From contig CP136069.1 in the NCBI GenBank assembly GCA_032622095.1, forward strand, positions 122,190,126 to 122,254,125: a stretch of DNA of 64,000 nt, given 5' to 3'. The DNA is from Siphonodentalium dalli (lineage: Eukaryota > Mollusca > Scaphopoda > Gadilida > Siphonodentaliidae). The notes beneath the pieces were generated by a model. It searched no databases. It was not told the DNA's origin and worked only from the letters and a program-made list of their open reading frames with translations. The position numbers were made by a program, and so were the translations under genes. Of the stretch, positions 37,643-49,889 are shown in pieces. How positions within the stretch are numbered: the stretch's first letter is position 1; the number at the start of each line of letters is the position of its first letter.

Positions 37643-37800
37643 GTGGGGCTCTATAATTCAATGATTAGAGTATTCGGCTTATAGTCACTGTCAGCAGAGT
37701 GACATACTTAGCGCACCAGCGGACTGCCCAGTTTCCCAGCGGCGGCTAGGTTTCGAATTACGCCGGGTGTGACTGTAGCGTTTACTTGGTGTTCAAATAT
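37643..37800 (+). repeat. tRNA-derived SINE head with A- and B-box-like blocks
   Basis: A-box-like 'acttagcgcaccagcgg' (about 37707-37723) and B-box-like 'ggtttcgaattac' (about 37749-37761) are separated by about the distance found in tRNA genes. A second tRNA-like block 'ttcaatgattagagtattcg' precedes them. No cloverleaf with a matching acceptor stem could be built, so this is a SINE or tRNA pseudogene and not a functional tRNA. Confidence 0.55.
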
Positions 37801-39859
37801 CGCATCTAGTAGTGACACTTATGTTTAGCAAGGTTGCGAGGACATGATTATTTCGCGGCAATCAATCGTTAAAAGGGCACTCGATGTGAAGTTGATTAGT
37901 GGTGTCATGATGAAATCCTGATATGTGCACGATTTCGATACCGCACGTAGTTGCTTCCTCTTTGGATGAATGGGATGGCAACGGTGTAATATATATCCTG
38001 TGAGAGGGGTAATATCTATTTAAAGCTAATGATTGTGAAAAGCGCTATATACATAGAGTTTGAGAATCTGTATATTTAAAGTGTTTTGTACAAATCGAAG
38101 AAATTGATACCATATCCGTTGTCACGGGAGGGAACATCACGGCTACAGTTTAATCATGTGCATATCTTGACGGCTAGTACACATAATACACATAAATGTA
38201 GTCCTTACTCTGTCCGTAAGTTTTGCGAAACTCTTTTTATCTATACATGTACCCTACAACTACATGTAACTCCATGCGGATACGATTATACGCAATTCGG
38301 TTGCAGAATAAAGGCACACTCATGCGGAAAGCACTAATTTCCGAGTGCCGGATACGAATGTTGACCGAGTTCTATTACGTAACATGCCAAATATCCACGC
38401 ACGTACCCCTAATGCAGTATTACGAGTTGTTATGGTTACGTCCTAATTGGGCATCATGCGCTATCAAAGCAATTTGCTGATTTGAACTGTGTTCATGCTG
38501 AGAAATAGAACTTCAGAAATATTGAGAAATACCATTTTATTTCAGATCATAAATTTTTTGACAGACCACTGATCCGTCCTATTGTGGTGGGAAATCGTTG
38601 AAAAAGAAACCTTCATTTGAGTGTCAAAACACGAAGAACTCGTTCAGGTTATTCCCCGGGATACTCGTTGTCCATTCCTGCCAAGATAGCTTCACCCCTG
38701 TTGAGCTGATACCCTTGGATTATGTCCAGTCTACATACATGACAGCATCAGTGGCACGACTATTTCTGATTATAATGCCAACTATTGCATCAGCATCATC
38801 CCACACAAATTCTGATCAAACACTGGAGAGCCATTCATTCTTTCACAGTCGAGCAGTGCTAGTATATAAATTATTCCTCTCAGTTCATTCAAATTGTCCC
38901 ATGAGCATCATCAGATTTACAATGTACGAATATTTTACCTTAAGTTTCTTGACATGTCAGACTAGAAACCATTAATGCCACTCTTCAGGAAAGAACTAAG
39001 TATGCATATAACGTTTTTAGAAAAGATAATAATAAAATACAATCATTTGGCATGACGTGTGGATATGACAGTGAAGATTAATGGGGATTTCGTATATTCA
39101 GGTGGCTTACATTATTACTTGGGGATTTCGTATATTCAGGTGGCTTACATTATTACTTGGGGGATTGACGTATAGTTGTATATTTATATATCAAGTTCAA
39201 TGTCCCATTATTTTATTTCATTATACAGTATAACAATGACTTAAGTTACAGCAAATATCCACATCAAAAGCATAGCCTGTGTCTGTTGATACCATAACTG
39301 ATATCCCAACTAAAGAACAAAAACATATCTAATAGATACTCAAACTTAAAAAAAAAACAATCTAAAATAATAGAACCAGAATATTCAATTCCACCCTACC
39401 CAGCTCAAATCCTAGTGATGCAGTGACATAGTAATATTCACCATATATTCATAGCATATTGAATTTGTCAAGTGAGATAACCTTAGTAAATGTATTATTT
39501 TGGGGAAATTTATAATTTAATATAGTTTCACTTGTTAGATATGACAGGCCAACATGTCACACATTATAATATATGTTATGCTTTAGGAAAGATTAACTCT
39601 TTAACTGATTCCTATTAATTACTGCGCGGTTAAATCAGTAATATGATTGAGTTAAAATGAATTAGCAAATCTTATGTTTTATTTGTGTTTAACTTAATAT
39701 CAGCTGGCAAATTACTCCACAACAATTGTGCGTTGTGAAAGATAGATATGTTGGCCTTATGGTACTTTTGAATATACTATAAAGGTTATTTACAAAAAAC
39801 AGTGTGAAATGTTAGTGACCATCTGAAAATTTAACAAAACATTTTGCTCTAAATTCTGG
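37801..39859. other. Intergenic upstream of the lectin-like gene
   Basis: No supported gene. The perfect 38-bp tandem duplication at 39083-39158 is listed separately. A 125-codon frame at 38598-38975 has no recognisable motif. Confidence 0.45.
39083..39158 (+). repeat. Perfect 38-bp tandem duplication
   Basis: 'ggggatttcgtatattcagg' plus 18 further bases occurs at 39083-39120 and again at 39121-39158 without differences. Confidence 0.97.
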
Positions 39860-41390
39860 AACAGATTTCTTCTGATGCTGCTGGATGTCCCTAGTTGCAT
39901 ATTTCCAATGTTCCAATTTGAGTTGTTTCTCCTCCTTATATATCAGGGTTATAATTTATATATTTCTCTCGTCGTTTGAAATTTTCTTGCAATATAACAC
40001 ATCTAGTGAGATGGTACTTTTATGTTGCCATACTCCAAATATCATTACAATAACTAAGGTAATAGAGTACAAGAGAGGAATAAATAGTGTTTGGCAATTT
40101 ATAACTCAGTCTCCTCATTATTCCCAAGACATTTTTTTGGGGGTTTTGTTGTTGTTGTTGTAATTCTTTATTGACAATATATAAATGGACATATTCATAT
40201 ATTTAAAATACAGCATAATGACAATAACAAAAATAATGTCCTGGTATTTTCGGGAAGAGGGACTTTCGCTAGCAACTCACACACGCCTTATACACGTTCA
40301 AAATCGAAGACACCTCATGCGTGTTTTTGCCCAAGACATTTCTTCTGATGCTGCTGGTAGTCCCTAGTTGCATATTGCCAATGTCTTCCAATTTGAGTTT
40401 GTTCTCTTCCTTATATATTAGGGGTATATATATTTGTTGCGTTGTTTGAAGTTTGATGTAATTGCCTAGCAATATAACTAATCTAGTGAAATGGTACTTT
40501 TATGTGGCCATATTCCATTTAGCATTACAATAAGTAAATAAGTAGGATAATGGAGTACAAGAGAGGAATAAATACTCTTCATGCATCTATCCGGAAATAT
40601 GTAAATCATTCTCATTACTCCCAAGCCTTTCTATTAGATTGACTATATGTTATGCCTTATTGCTGATATTTATCGATAAGTTGCTATGCATCTTACCTTG
40701 CTTCTGCGTAAAATTAGTAATCAACGGAATTTGTCTTGCTAATATTTTGAGACAACTTAATAAACCAATACCGTTAGTGACAATTGGACTTTGCAAAGAT
40801 TAGGAATGTTCATATTCGAGTAAACGGCATTTATATCTACAAAAATAATGTATTGCAGGTGCTTGCAGACAGTTGGAAAATCATTCATGTAAATAAAAAA
40901 TAAAACATCTGATCCAAAACGTTGGTATTTAACACACTGTCTTCGATTACTTAAATAACTCATAAAGCAATCAAGTGACAGTTTTCGACATACATAATGT
41001 TCCATTTCCTCAAACATTGTGCCATGGTCAAATGCGTTAGATAGATCAAGGACTGCGCCAAGTGTGTGCTCCATGCTATGCAGTGTATAGGGATTTGTTC
41101 CACTAAGTCACTGATAGCTCAGGATAGCTAATCAATTTGACTGATTTGTTTTTTCGAAAACCATACTCGTGTGCATATAACACGTCACAACAACATATCA
41201 AAAACATTGAGGGCCCCTTTGTACACACGTCTTTATAAAAGCTTTGAAAATATAGCAATGACTGAAACAGGCAAATAATTGTTGGAAACAGTCCTTCACT
41301 TTAGACTTGAACATAGGGTGGATTTTCTAGCAATTTTCAATTTGCTAGGATACACACACTGACTGAAAGACAGATTACAGATGTGACTCC
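39860..41390 (-). pseudogene. Jockey-superfamily LINE remnant: RT core with a duplicated downstream tail
   Basis: Read on the minus strand. A fragmented N-terminal RT region (about 41340-41150) shows HPMFKSKVKDCF. The best frame (41074-40757) reads GAVLDLSNAFD, LSLDCFMSYLSNRRQCVKY and FIYMNDFPTVCKHLQYIIF. The GVPQGS loop between these blocks is deleted, and the catalytic FADD box reads FVDI. The downstream tail, KGLGVMRMIYIFPDRCMKSI then YHFTRLVI and KLKLEDI, lies at 40620-40330. A second diverged copy of about 240 bp of the same tail is present at 40100-39860. Frameshifts and stops are frequent, so the element is dead. Confidence 0.8.
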
Positions 41391-42060
41391 AATGTACAGC
41401 AAGATAATATCAATTTGTTTTGAAAATTACTGATTTAAATCCTTCGATACATTCAGCCTTTTGACGAAATAATCACAGAAATTACGTTTACGACTTCTTG
41501 GTCATAAGTCGGTAAAATGACACTGTGAGATGTCGCAACTTGAGTTCCAACTTTCCGATGTGGGTTGTTGGTATGAAACGTCCGTTCTATACTCATTGCG
41601 ACCAAATGTCAAGCTCTGCCCGATGCGCTTACTCAAGATACGGTATCCTGATTCTACGTGAGGAAAAATACTATTCCTGTTGGTCAGTTGTGCCCGGAAG
41701 TAGAATAATTCAGTTCCATTACGTCATATTTATTCCATGTGTTGATGCAACTTGTTATATATGTTTACTTGACGAATAACAGCAGTTCCGTTTTGTACTC
41801 TGTATACTTTTATCCCAAAAAAAATGGAGTACCGGTTTGTTCCATCTGTTAATAAAAATCTAAATTTACTCACTTGAAGCAAATTAAACCAGAATTGTGC
41901 GACGTTACGTCACAACATCCACATTGGTTTTGCTGTTCATTTTGTTGGCTACATACTGTTACTATAATACTTAGTATACTATGAATTTTTAAAAATGTTG
42001 TGTCGCCTAAATGCTTTGCCATAGGCTCCTGGGGAAACTACTATAATACATATATAGACC
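41391..42060. other. Intergenic
   Basis: No supported feature. An 84-codon frame at 41525-41779 has no motif. Confidence 0.4.
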
Positions 42061-42306
42061 ATACCAGTGATACTGGTACAGTAATGCCCTAAATAATCGA
42101 CTCCTTAACACAGCAGAATTATGGGTAATTTTTCAGGATTTAGTCGAAAATATGGATTGTTGCCATTCATCGGAAAGCTCTCAGAGAGAGCTTTCAGATG
42201 AATGGCAACAAGCCATATCTCCGACTAAATCCTGAAAAAATTACCCATAATTCTGCTGTTGTTAAGGAGTCGATATGCAGGGCACTACTGTATGTAGTAT
42301 TGGTAT
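42061..42306. mobile_element. 246-bp palindromic (foldback) MITE
   Basis: Almost the whole element is one inverted repeat. 'cagcagaattatgggtaatt' and 'ggatttagtcg' on the left are answered by 'cgactaaatcctg' and 'aattacccataattctgctg' on the right, and the centre is 'gctctcagagagagct' near 42184. Outer ends are ATACCAGTGATACTGGTACA on the left and, inward from the right, ATACCAATACTACATACAG. I could not define a target duplication. Confidence 0.85.
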
Positions 42307-42474
42307 TTTAGTCCCCCCCACGGAGCATGTGTATTTAGGGCACAAATTTTTTCCCAAATGATATTTACAAACGTGTAATATATGCATTAATTGTCATTTT
42401 CAGAATATTGATCAGTGTCTGTTGCATATGCACATACATATGTCATAATACATTCAAAATAGCTAAACCATTTG

Positions 42475-42592
42475 GTACAATTCGGGCACAAATATGAAAA
42501 ATACTACAATTTTACCCAATATTTGCCCACTTAGTGCCGGAAATCTTAAAGTCGCTAAACGTTATGGGCTGCAGCCCCAGCACCCTTTTCCA
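42475..42592 (+). repeat. Second copy of the 'gggctgcag' dispersed repeat
   Basis: 'ttcgggcacaaatatgaaaa', then 'tttgcccactta' and 'gttatgggctgcagcccc' follow the layout of 7055-7195 in diverged form. Confidence 0.5.
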
Positions 42593-42719
42593 TGCAGCTA
42601 TTCAAACATATGATAACAACTAAATATGCACCAAGAACAAAATCGGGTCAATAGTAACATGTGTGGAAACAGTTGGTGAAATTTTGACATAAAGTTTGTG
42701 GTATATCTGGTGTTGATAC

Positions 42720-43390
42720 AACATAACATATAGTGTGGTCGTCGGAGGGTTAGACCCAGAAGAAATTGGTGAAGAAGCGGTTTTGGTGTCATTCGACGCG
42801 GGAGAACCTCGTGTATAACATATCCAAAATCCGCTAAAATCCGCTGTGGGCAAAATTCAGGATCCAAGATGGCGTACAACATGGCTGCCGTTAGTCAAAA
42901 GATACTCTGACTGAGATTAATTCGATTATAGTGAGAACAAATGTTGTCATATGTATACAAATGTATACATTTTTGCAAAGGTAAAATTTTTGCAAAAATG
43001 GAACCCCTCGTCCCAGATGGCCGCCAAAATGGCTGCCTAAACTCGAACATTTGAAGTTTTTGCCTAATATCTTAAAGATCAAGTCCTGTTGTTTGAAAAT
43101 GGTTCAGACTGGAGACTTTGATTATGCTTATTCATGTTAATTCAGCTTTGGAGCAGACTCATCTACACCCTCAAAAATTCGATTTTACAGAACGCGGTAT
43201 AAAATTCCACAAAAATCGCCATTGTGATTACAGTCAAATATCAACAAGAAATGGACAGAACTGTACAATGTAAATTGGGAATACCAATATATATGAATAC
43301 TCCAATTCAATGAAACCATAATTGGCGCTTTGTCTCAAAATGACTGCCAAAAATGGCGGTCAAAATATGGAGAATGGCGGATATTGATCA
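42720..43390 (+). repeat. ~690-bp dispersed repeat, copy A (ATGGCGGC-rich)
   Basis: Begins 'gggttagacccagaagaaat', passes 'catatccaaaatccgctaaa', 'ggaacccctcgtcccagatg', 'acagaacgcggtataaaatt' and 'atcaacaagaaatggacaga', and ends in 'aaaatggcggtcaaaatatg'. The same blocks in the same order are found inverted at 46320-47010. It carries several AARATGGCNGCC words. A frame of about 50 codons at the start (GLDPEEIGEEAV, HIQNPLKSAVGKIQDP) is shared with the other copies; here it has one stop. Confidence 0.8.
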
Positions 43391-45970
43391 CAATGTCATC
43401 CATTATAAGTAATGATTGATGAATAAAATTGACTAAATAAATACGAATGTCTACCTCGTTATGATGCCATTATGCTAGCTCTATGTAAAAACTTAAAAAT
43501 CAGTACCAAAAATGGCTGTAAAAATGGCCACCGATGTGAAAAATACTATTTTCTATCACTTCTGTTTATCACTTGTTGCTCTTTGAACTGGGGAACAATG
43601 GGTATATTCTTTCAATGATCGTGTCAACTGATCATTCCAGCAATGACATGTCTAATCGATTATATCACAGTTTACTCCGGTCCTTCACTAATAAGTTATA
43701 ACGAATGCGGTATGAAATTTAATCAATATCGACTTTGGGGTTCTGGTCACATTTGATATTTAGGATGAGCTACAAAATAATTGAGCGTTTCTTTTATTTA
43801 TGAACATTCCATCTCAAATAGACCAAAAGAAACAATAAATGTTATCTAATATGCCTTCCAAAACGAAAATGGTAGACTCTGCCCAGCTTATCATATAATG
43901 GAAGTTGTGAGTGGTGGATGCAGTTGATAGTTGGCCAATATGCATGTATGTGGCTCAAATACATCAAAACTATTTATTTTCAATCTTTTGGTGGCTTCCC
44001 GCGGGTTGACAAAATCTCGACGCATCAGTGCTATAATGTCGTAACTCCATTATGGCGGGAAATGAGTCTTTGATACCATTCGAATCGTGAGAAAAAATCC
44101 AATCCGATGGGCCAAACTGTCTTTGCATTGGGTGACATATATTCGCACAAACCATTGAAGCAAATGTCGTATTTCCAGCGATCTTTACAATTATTCGTGC
44201 TATGAAGTCGTATGTCCAACAGCAGCCAATCGGACGCTTCATGTTGTCCACGTGACTTCTGTTTTGTGTTTGTGAATTTAAAAATGTGTGCTATATGGTA
44301 GTATCTCCATGTTAGTCACGTGATCATTTGGTGATTTAAATTTTGTGATTGTTCCACACATTTCTGTATGATGATGCACATTTTGAATTTTTCATAGTGT
44401 AGAATAGGCACTTTTTAGTTCATTGACACATGCGATTGCCACCATATTTAGCTTAATCTGCCTTTATTAGGACAACTTCGTTATAGCATGGAAACGAATC
44501 GTCGCTGGCATACGCATAATGTCATATCTCCAAACAAGCTATTGCTTTTTAAAAGAAAACGAGGGAGTAAACAGAAAACAATATGTGGTTCAATGAACAG
44601 CTAATGTTAATTTTCATTGGGATAAATACAACAATACGTCATGCTTTGTCAACATTAGGGAGAAGTGTTGTCTAAAAACTTCAACCTTCATTTTCTCGGA
44701 AAGTTGAAAATGTGGGTTACATTATAGCACTGATGCGACGAAATATTAACTATTCGGACTCGGCCATCATTTTCAAGTTTCAAGCTGGAACTAAATGTAG
44801 CCCATGGATTCCCCATTTCGACATGTAAGAAAAGTAGTTTTACTCTGATATCTTCCCAGATATCAACTCTCCGGTAAATGGTGATCTCTTATGTTCTAGA
44901 AAATACGTGTGCCAAATACATATATGTCTGAAGAAACTATCCCCATACATTGTTTACACATCGACTCCGTAAGTATGTGGAGGTTTTCTTGCACAAGCGG
45001 GATTTTCAAACCTCGAACCCGTCCGTACAAACAATAAAAGTTAATTGGAAATGACGTTCGATGTAGGTCTAGAGTACGTCGTCCGCATGAAATAGTTTTC
45101 GTGTCATTAATTTGCACATAATTCGTGCTCTGATGAGCATGGGTGAACGCCTTATGTGGCAGTTTGATTGTCTAGCATCCGGAAAATAACATGTTCATTG
45201 TTCACATTTCTTAGGCAAACATGTTGTTAATCACCATGTTCATGTGGCATCTCTATCCAATGACAACCTCGAAATACCAGTTCATCAAGCTAAATGGTTG
45301 ATACCTTTACGCCTACGGGTCAGATCCAGCCGTGACGCTCATTGTGTCTACATATCATTGATGAAATTCACTAAATGTGTAGAAGATATCGGTGCGTCTA
45401 TATATTTACTAGAACGTTTCTATCCACATGTAAATACACACAATCGCATGACACGGAATTGTCACATGGAGTGTGAAGGGTATACAATGTACGTGCGAAC
45501 TTTAATTTTTCCTCTTGATATTGAAGAAAAATAATTTTACTTTGAAACTCCCCAGCTCCGATAACCATCTTGCCCACCAATTAAGTAAACCCCAGATTAT
45601 TCGCTTTTCCCTCCTGTCCTTTTCACTTTCGCCATCACTGGAAAACCCATTATAGCCTGATGCTTCCGGACTAAACCACCGATGCCCATATATTTGATGT
45701 TCCGAATAGTCGTTATAAGTAGAAATATTGACACTGTGTTTTCAAATAATCCAGATTCGTAGCAATTTAATTTCTTTTTAATTAATTTCCGGATAGTCCC
45801 TCGTAATAAGTGGACATCGTGTTGGATCCTGCAGTAGATACTGCTTAGTTGGAACATTACGGTGTGAACTGATTGTGGTAGTAGATTATTGACAACATGT
45901 TTAATAGATCTGTCATCGTTAGCTCACAACCGAAGTGTTGTTTCGGCTTTCCTCTGAGCAGAACTTAAAT
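43391..45970. other. Interval between the inverted repeat copies
   Basis: No supported gene. Further ATGGCTG/ATGGCC words occur at 43505-43535. Frames at 43970-44251 (minus) and 45244-45534 (plus) are 93 and 96 codons with no recognisable motif. Confidence 0.4.
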
Positions 45971-47012
45971 TTCGACAATTTTCGGTGGCCAATTTGGTAG
46001 CCATCTTAGCATTTTGAATCGTGATTGGCTACTCATACCCACAAAAACATTGATTTCAATCAATGATATGTATTGGTGCCAAATTGGCGTTTTGTCGAGT
46101 GGGTTTTCGTGAATAACTATATATTTGCCATTTTCATTATTATTGGCGACCATGTTGGACGCCATCTTGAATTCTATATTTTCCCCAAAAAGCGGATTTT
46201 AGCGGATTTTGGATATGTTGTACACGATATTCTCCCGCGTCGAATGACAACAAAACCGCTTCTTTACCAATTCCTTCTGGGTCTAACCCTCTGACGACCA
46301 TTCTAAATATCTGCCATTTTCCATATTTTGACCGCCATTTTGGCAGCCATTTTAAGACAAAGCGCCAATTTGGGTTTCATTGAATTGGAATATTTATAGA
46401 TAATGGTATGCCCAACTTACATTGTACAGTTCTGTCCATTTCTTGTTGATATATGACTGGAATCCCAATGGCGATTTTTGTGGAATTTTATACCGCGTTC
46501 TGTAAAATCAAATTTTTGAGGGTGTAGATGAGTCTGGGACCCCATTTATGGTATCTTTCATTGCTCCAATGCTGTATTAACATGAATATGACTAATCAAT
46601 GTCGCCTGTCTGAACCATTATCAAACAACAGGAATTGATCTTTAAGATATTAGGCAAAAACTTAAATTTTTCGAGTTTAGGCCGCCATTTTGGCAGCCAT
46701 CTGGGGCGAGGGGTTCCATTTGTTCTATAGATATGTCGCATAATACTTTACCTTCGCAAAAATGTTTACATTTGTCTAAATATGGCAACATTTGTTCTCA
46801 TTATGTCGAATTAATCTCAGTCAGAATCTTTTTTGACTAAAGGAGGCCATGTTGGACGCCATATTGGATCCTGAATTTTGCCCAAAGCGGATTTTAGCGG
46901 ATTTTGGATATGTTGTAGCAGAGATTCTCCCCCGTTGATTGACACCGAGATCGCTTCTTTACCAATTTCTTCTGGGTCGACCCCTTTTTTTGCGTACCAC
47001 GACCACACTAAT
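45971..47012 (-). repeat. ~690-bp dispersed repeat, copies B1 (partial) and B2
   Basis: On the minus strand, B2 (about 47010-46320) matches copy A from end to end. It is followed directly by the first ~180 bp of another unit (B1, about 46310-46130), so the unit is tandem here. B2 has an uninterrupted frame with GVDPEEIGKEA and HIQNPLKSALGKIQDP. B1 has GLDPEGIGKEAV and HIQNPLKSA and then a frameshift. The remainder (46120-45971) again carries AAGATGG words. Confidence 0.75.
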
Positions 47013-47349
47013 AGTTTTAGAACAATTGTAATTCAGATATTACCGATATGAAGTTTACTCCATGTTGAAACATTTCCTAAGTGCTAAGAGTATAAACAAT
47101 TATTATCTTATCATGCTCAGTGGGGGCGTCACAGGGTATTTATGACATGTAATATATTATTGAAATTGTGAAAATGGAAGTGTTCTCATTTGGATTTATA
47201 ACAATTGTTACGCATTATAATGGAAGTGTCAATAGTGCATACAAGTAAACAAATTACGATAATATTGATGTCGATGTAGATATTTAAGTATAACACGTTA
47301 TTCAATGCATATATGGCATTTTAATACTTGATTTAGTTTGTACTCGACT

Positions 47350-47681
47350 ATTTCTCGATTGTTGTCGGTAAATATGAGTACCATGGTCACCTTTCAATAT
47401 TGTTCTCGCTAAATATGAGTACCATGGGCACCTTTCAATGTTGTTGTCGATAAATATGAGTACCATGGGCACCTTTCGATATTGTTCGTGGTAAATAGGA
47501 GTACCATTGACACCTTTCAATATTGTTCTTGGTAAATATGAGTACCATGGGCACCTTTTAATATTGTTGTCGATAAATATGAGTACCATGGGCACCTTTC
47601 GATATTGTTCTTGGTAAATAGGAGTACCATTGACACCTTTCAATATTGTTCTCGGTAAATATGTGTACCATTGGCACCAGT
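47350..47681 (+). repeat. 41-bp tandem array, 8 copies, with 123-bp higher-order period
   Basis: 'gagtaccat' or its variant recurs at 47376, 47417, 47458, 47499, 47540, 47581, 47622 and 47663, exactly 41 bp apart. Three variants follow each other in order. One reads 'atgagtaccatgggcac' after 'ttctcg/ttcttg', the next reads the same after 'gttgtcgat', and the third reads 'aggagtaccattgacac' after 'ttcgtg/ttcttg'. The true repeat is therefore 3 x 41 = 123 bp. A minus-strand frame of 113 codons across it results from the periodicity. Confidence 0.95.
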
Positions 47682-47689
47682 CATTATAT

Positions 47690-48990
47690 TTGGTCTGGTT
47701 TGTTGTGATTCGGGGCTGGTTTGGTGCGATTCGGTGTGATTATTATGAATAAGCAACAAGTATCTGGGCTAACGTTTACTCATAATGGTGAACAGAGAAC
47801 CATACTATTTTGGCTGGCACATGAACAGCTATATCACTCGTGTGAAATATTCGTCTATATCGATTGGCAAGTGTCGCTTATCAAAGATCCAGCAGCACGA
47901 GAACTTTTTTATTGTTTAATTGTAAACACTGTTGAATGAAGTACTCAACACGACAATCACAAATGGCGTTTACTATCCAAGACATACCTGTTGTTCTGTT
48001 ATATTGGTTATCACTCTTATGAGAGTGGTGCCTTTTGTTATCGCTGGATTGTCGTCAGATGTCAGAATTGAAGATGGGTCCAATATTATCCCTTGGTTTA
48101 TCAAACAACGTTTTATTGAAATGAACTTTCTATAGGAAAGACCATGATGCTTATCGAAGCTCCCCGGGTGTACTTGGATAATGGATCTATCTCGAATAGT
48201 TTAGAACATTCAACCTTGAAATTTGCGAAATACAATGACATTTCAAGAAGGATATCACTTTTACATATTTAGCAAAGAAACTGGCTATTGACCACTTGTG
48301 TATACTATTTTGACCACATCATGAAACTGAGTGGGACCATATTATGTGGCTACTCTTTCATTACCATCAACATCAACTTCCTATATGGCGTATGTGAAAA
48401 TGGTAGGGCGTGAATGTGTGGTCATAGGTGAGGTGAACAGTTATACAGGGAGTTATTGTATGGTCATGAATGATGCGAAGGAGTGGCTATATGGTAATGT
48501 GTGGTGTGTCCATGGTGAGATGTATAGATATACAAGGAGTCACTATATGGTCATGTGTGAGGTGAATAGCTATACACTGACTGGCTGTATGATAATTGAA
48601 GTGGTGTATGCGTTTAATGATATAGTAGCTACATGGTCATATGTGTGTTGTTTATGTATATATAGAGATAATGTATTGTCATGTGTGGGATGTATATTTG
48701 ACGAATATTGCACTGGACGTTCATGTATGTAGGTTCCAGTGTCATATCGTCCAAATATTAATGTAAAATGGATTTGGTGGTAATTTAATGTATAGACATG
48801 TATAGATATGTTTAGAGTAGTCTAGTATAGTTGCCATTTCCGAAGGATCATTACTATGATTAGTACACTTGAATACATAATTCGTTCATGAAATTGCTTG
48901 ACCGTGAATGCAATGCAAACTTGGTAGTCCAATCTATATTTGTGACCCGCCATATCAAATCCAGTCGGAAGTCGGGATTTTGTTTACCCT
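47690..48990. other. Intergenic with an irregular tandem region
   Basis: At about 48390-48720 short degenerate units with 'tatggtcatgtgtgaggtga' and 'agctatacaaggagt' motifs recur irregularly every ~40 bp. Nothing else is recognisable, and the 133-codon frame there is repeat-derived. Confidence 0.45.
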
Positions 48991-48992
48991 GT

Positions 48993-49061
48993 GCCAATGC
49001 ATTCTCTTATATATGCGAGTCGACCATATGTCGCCTCGCATATATAAGAGAATGCATTGGC
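48993..49061 (+). mobile_element. Single hairpin from the TTAA MITE family (partial copy)
   Basis: The 69-nt hairpin with arms GCCAATGCATTCTCTTATAT.. is nearly identical to the hairpins at 31300, 31437, 55593 and 55740 (tip CCATATGTCG instead of CCATAGGTCG). It is preceded by 'ccctgt', as in copy 2, but the second hairpin and both TTAA ends are missing. Confidence 0.85.
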
Positions 49062-49889
49062 CTAACAATTTTTTATAATTTTTTATAAATGTTTCTGACA
49101 ATTTTTAGGACATAAAACCTGCGTTAGGAGTTAAGTATCAATTTCATAATGTTCTTGCCATAATAAATGGGTTCTACACCATGCGTTCTTGCACACTGTG
49201 TCGTCCTGTCCCCATGTTTACGGAAGGCTCGATTTAATAGGATATACAAAGGAAGTATATATATAGTAATCATAAAAGTTCTCTCTAAATCGATCAAAAA
49301 TAAAAAAGATAAAGCCTCCTGATATGGAACAATTATTTATTGTTACTAAGGTCAAAGGATACTTTTTCTCAATGTGTATCTCAAACAGCCTACTAATTAC
49401 AATATCGCACAAAAAAACTTTGTGTTGACTTTGAATTGTTCATATCTATAATTCACGGTAGAGTATCACATAGTTTCGAGTTGATGAGTATCACGCATTC
49501 AAAGTGGCCGAGGCGAGGAAAAAGATAATGAACTAGGATGTGACATATTACATAGTTTTGGCAGCTACGAGCATATGCTATACTATTTTTTAAACAAGCT
49601 GATACCTCATTTGTGTCCATCTTAAAGTTGTTTGCTCTAACACTCTGACCAAAGATATATTGACTGGTGTTTTCCGCGAATCAGAATGTCATTGAAAACT
49701 ACAGAGTTTTTTGGAACAAACAATAAATCAACTTGTTTTTAAATTAAACTAGCATATGCTCACAGCAGTCAAGATGCTACACTTTTTGACAGTTCCTCAT
49801 ATATTATGTTCTGGTCGTTTGTGCTCGCCTCTGCCATTTTGAATGCGTGGTACTCAACAGCCTCGAAACTACGCGATTCCCACCGTGTA

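Noticed and set aside
37643-37800. Functional tRNA gene
   Set aside because: A- and B-box-like blocks are present, but no acceptor stem or cloverleaf can be formed; better explained as a SINE head.
47302-47643. 113-codon minus-strand frame
   Set aside because: It exists only because 3 x 41 bp is a multiple of three; it is a tandem-repeat artefact.
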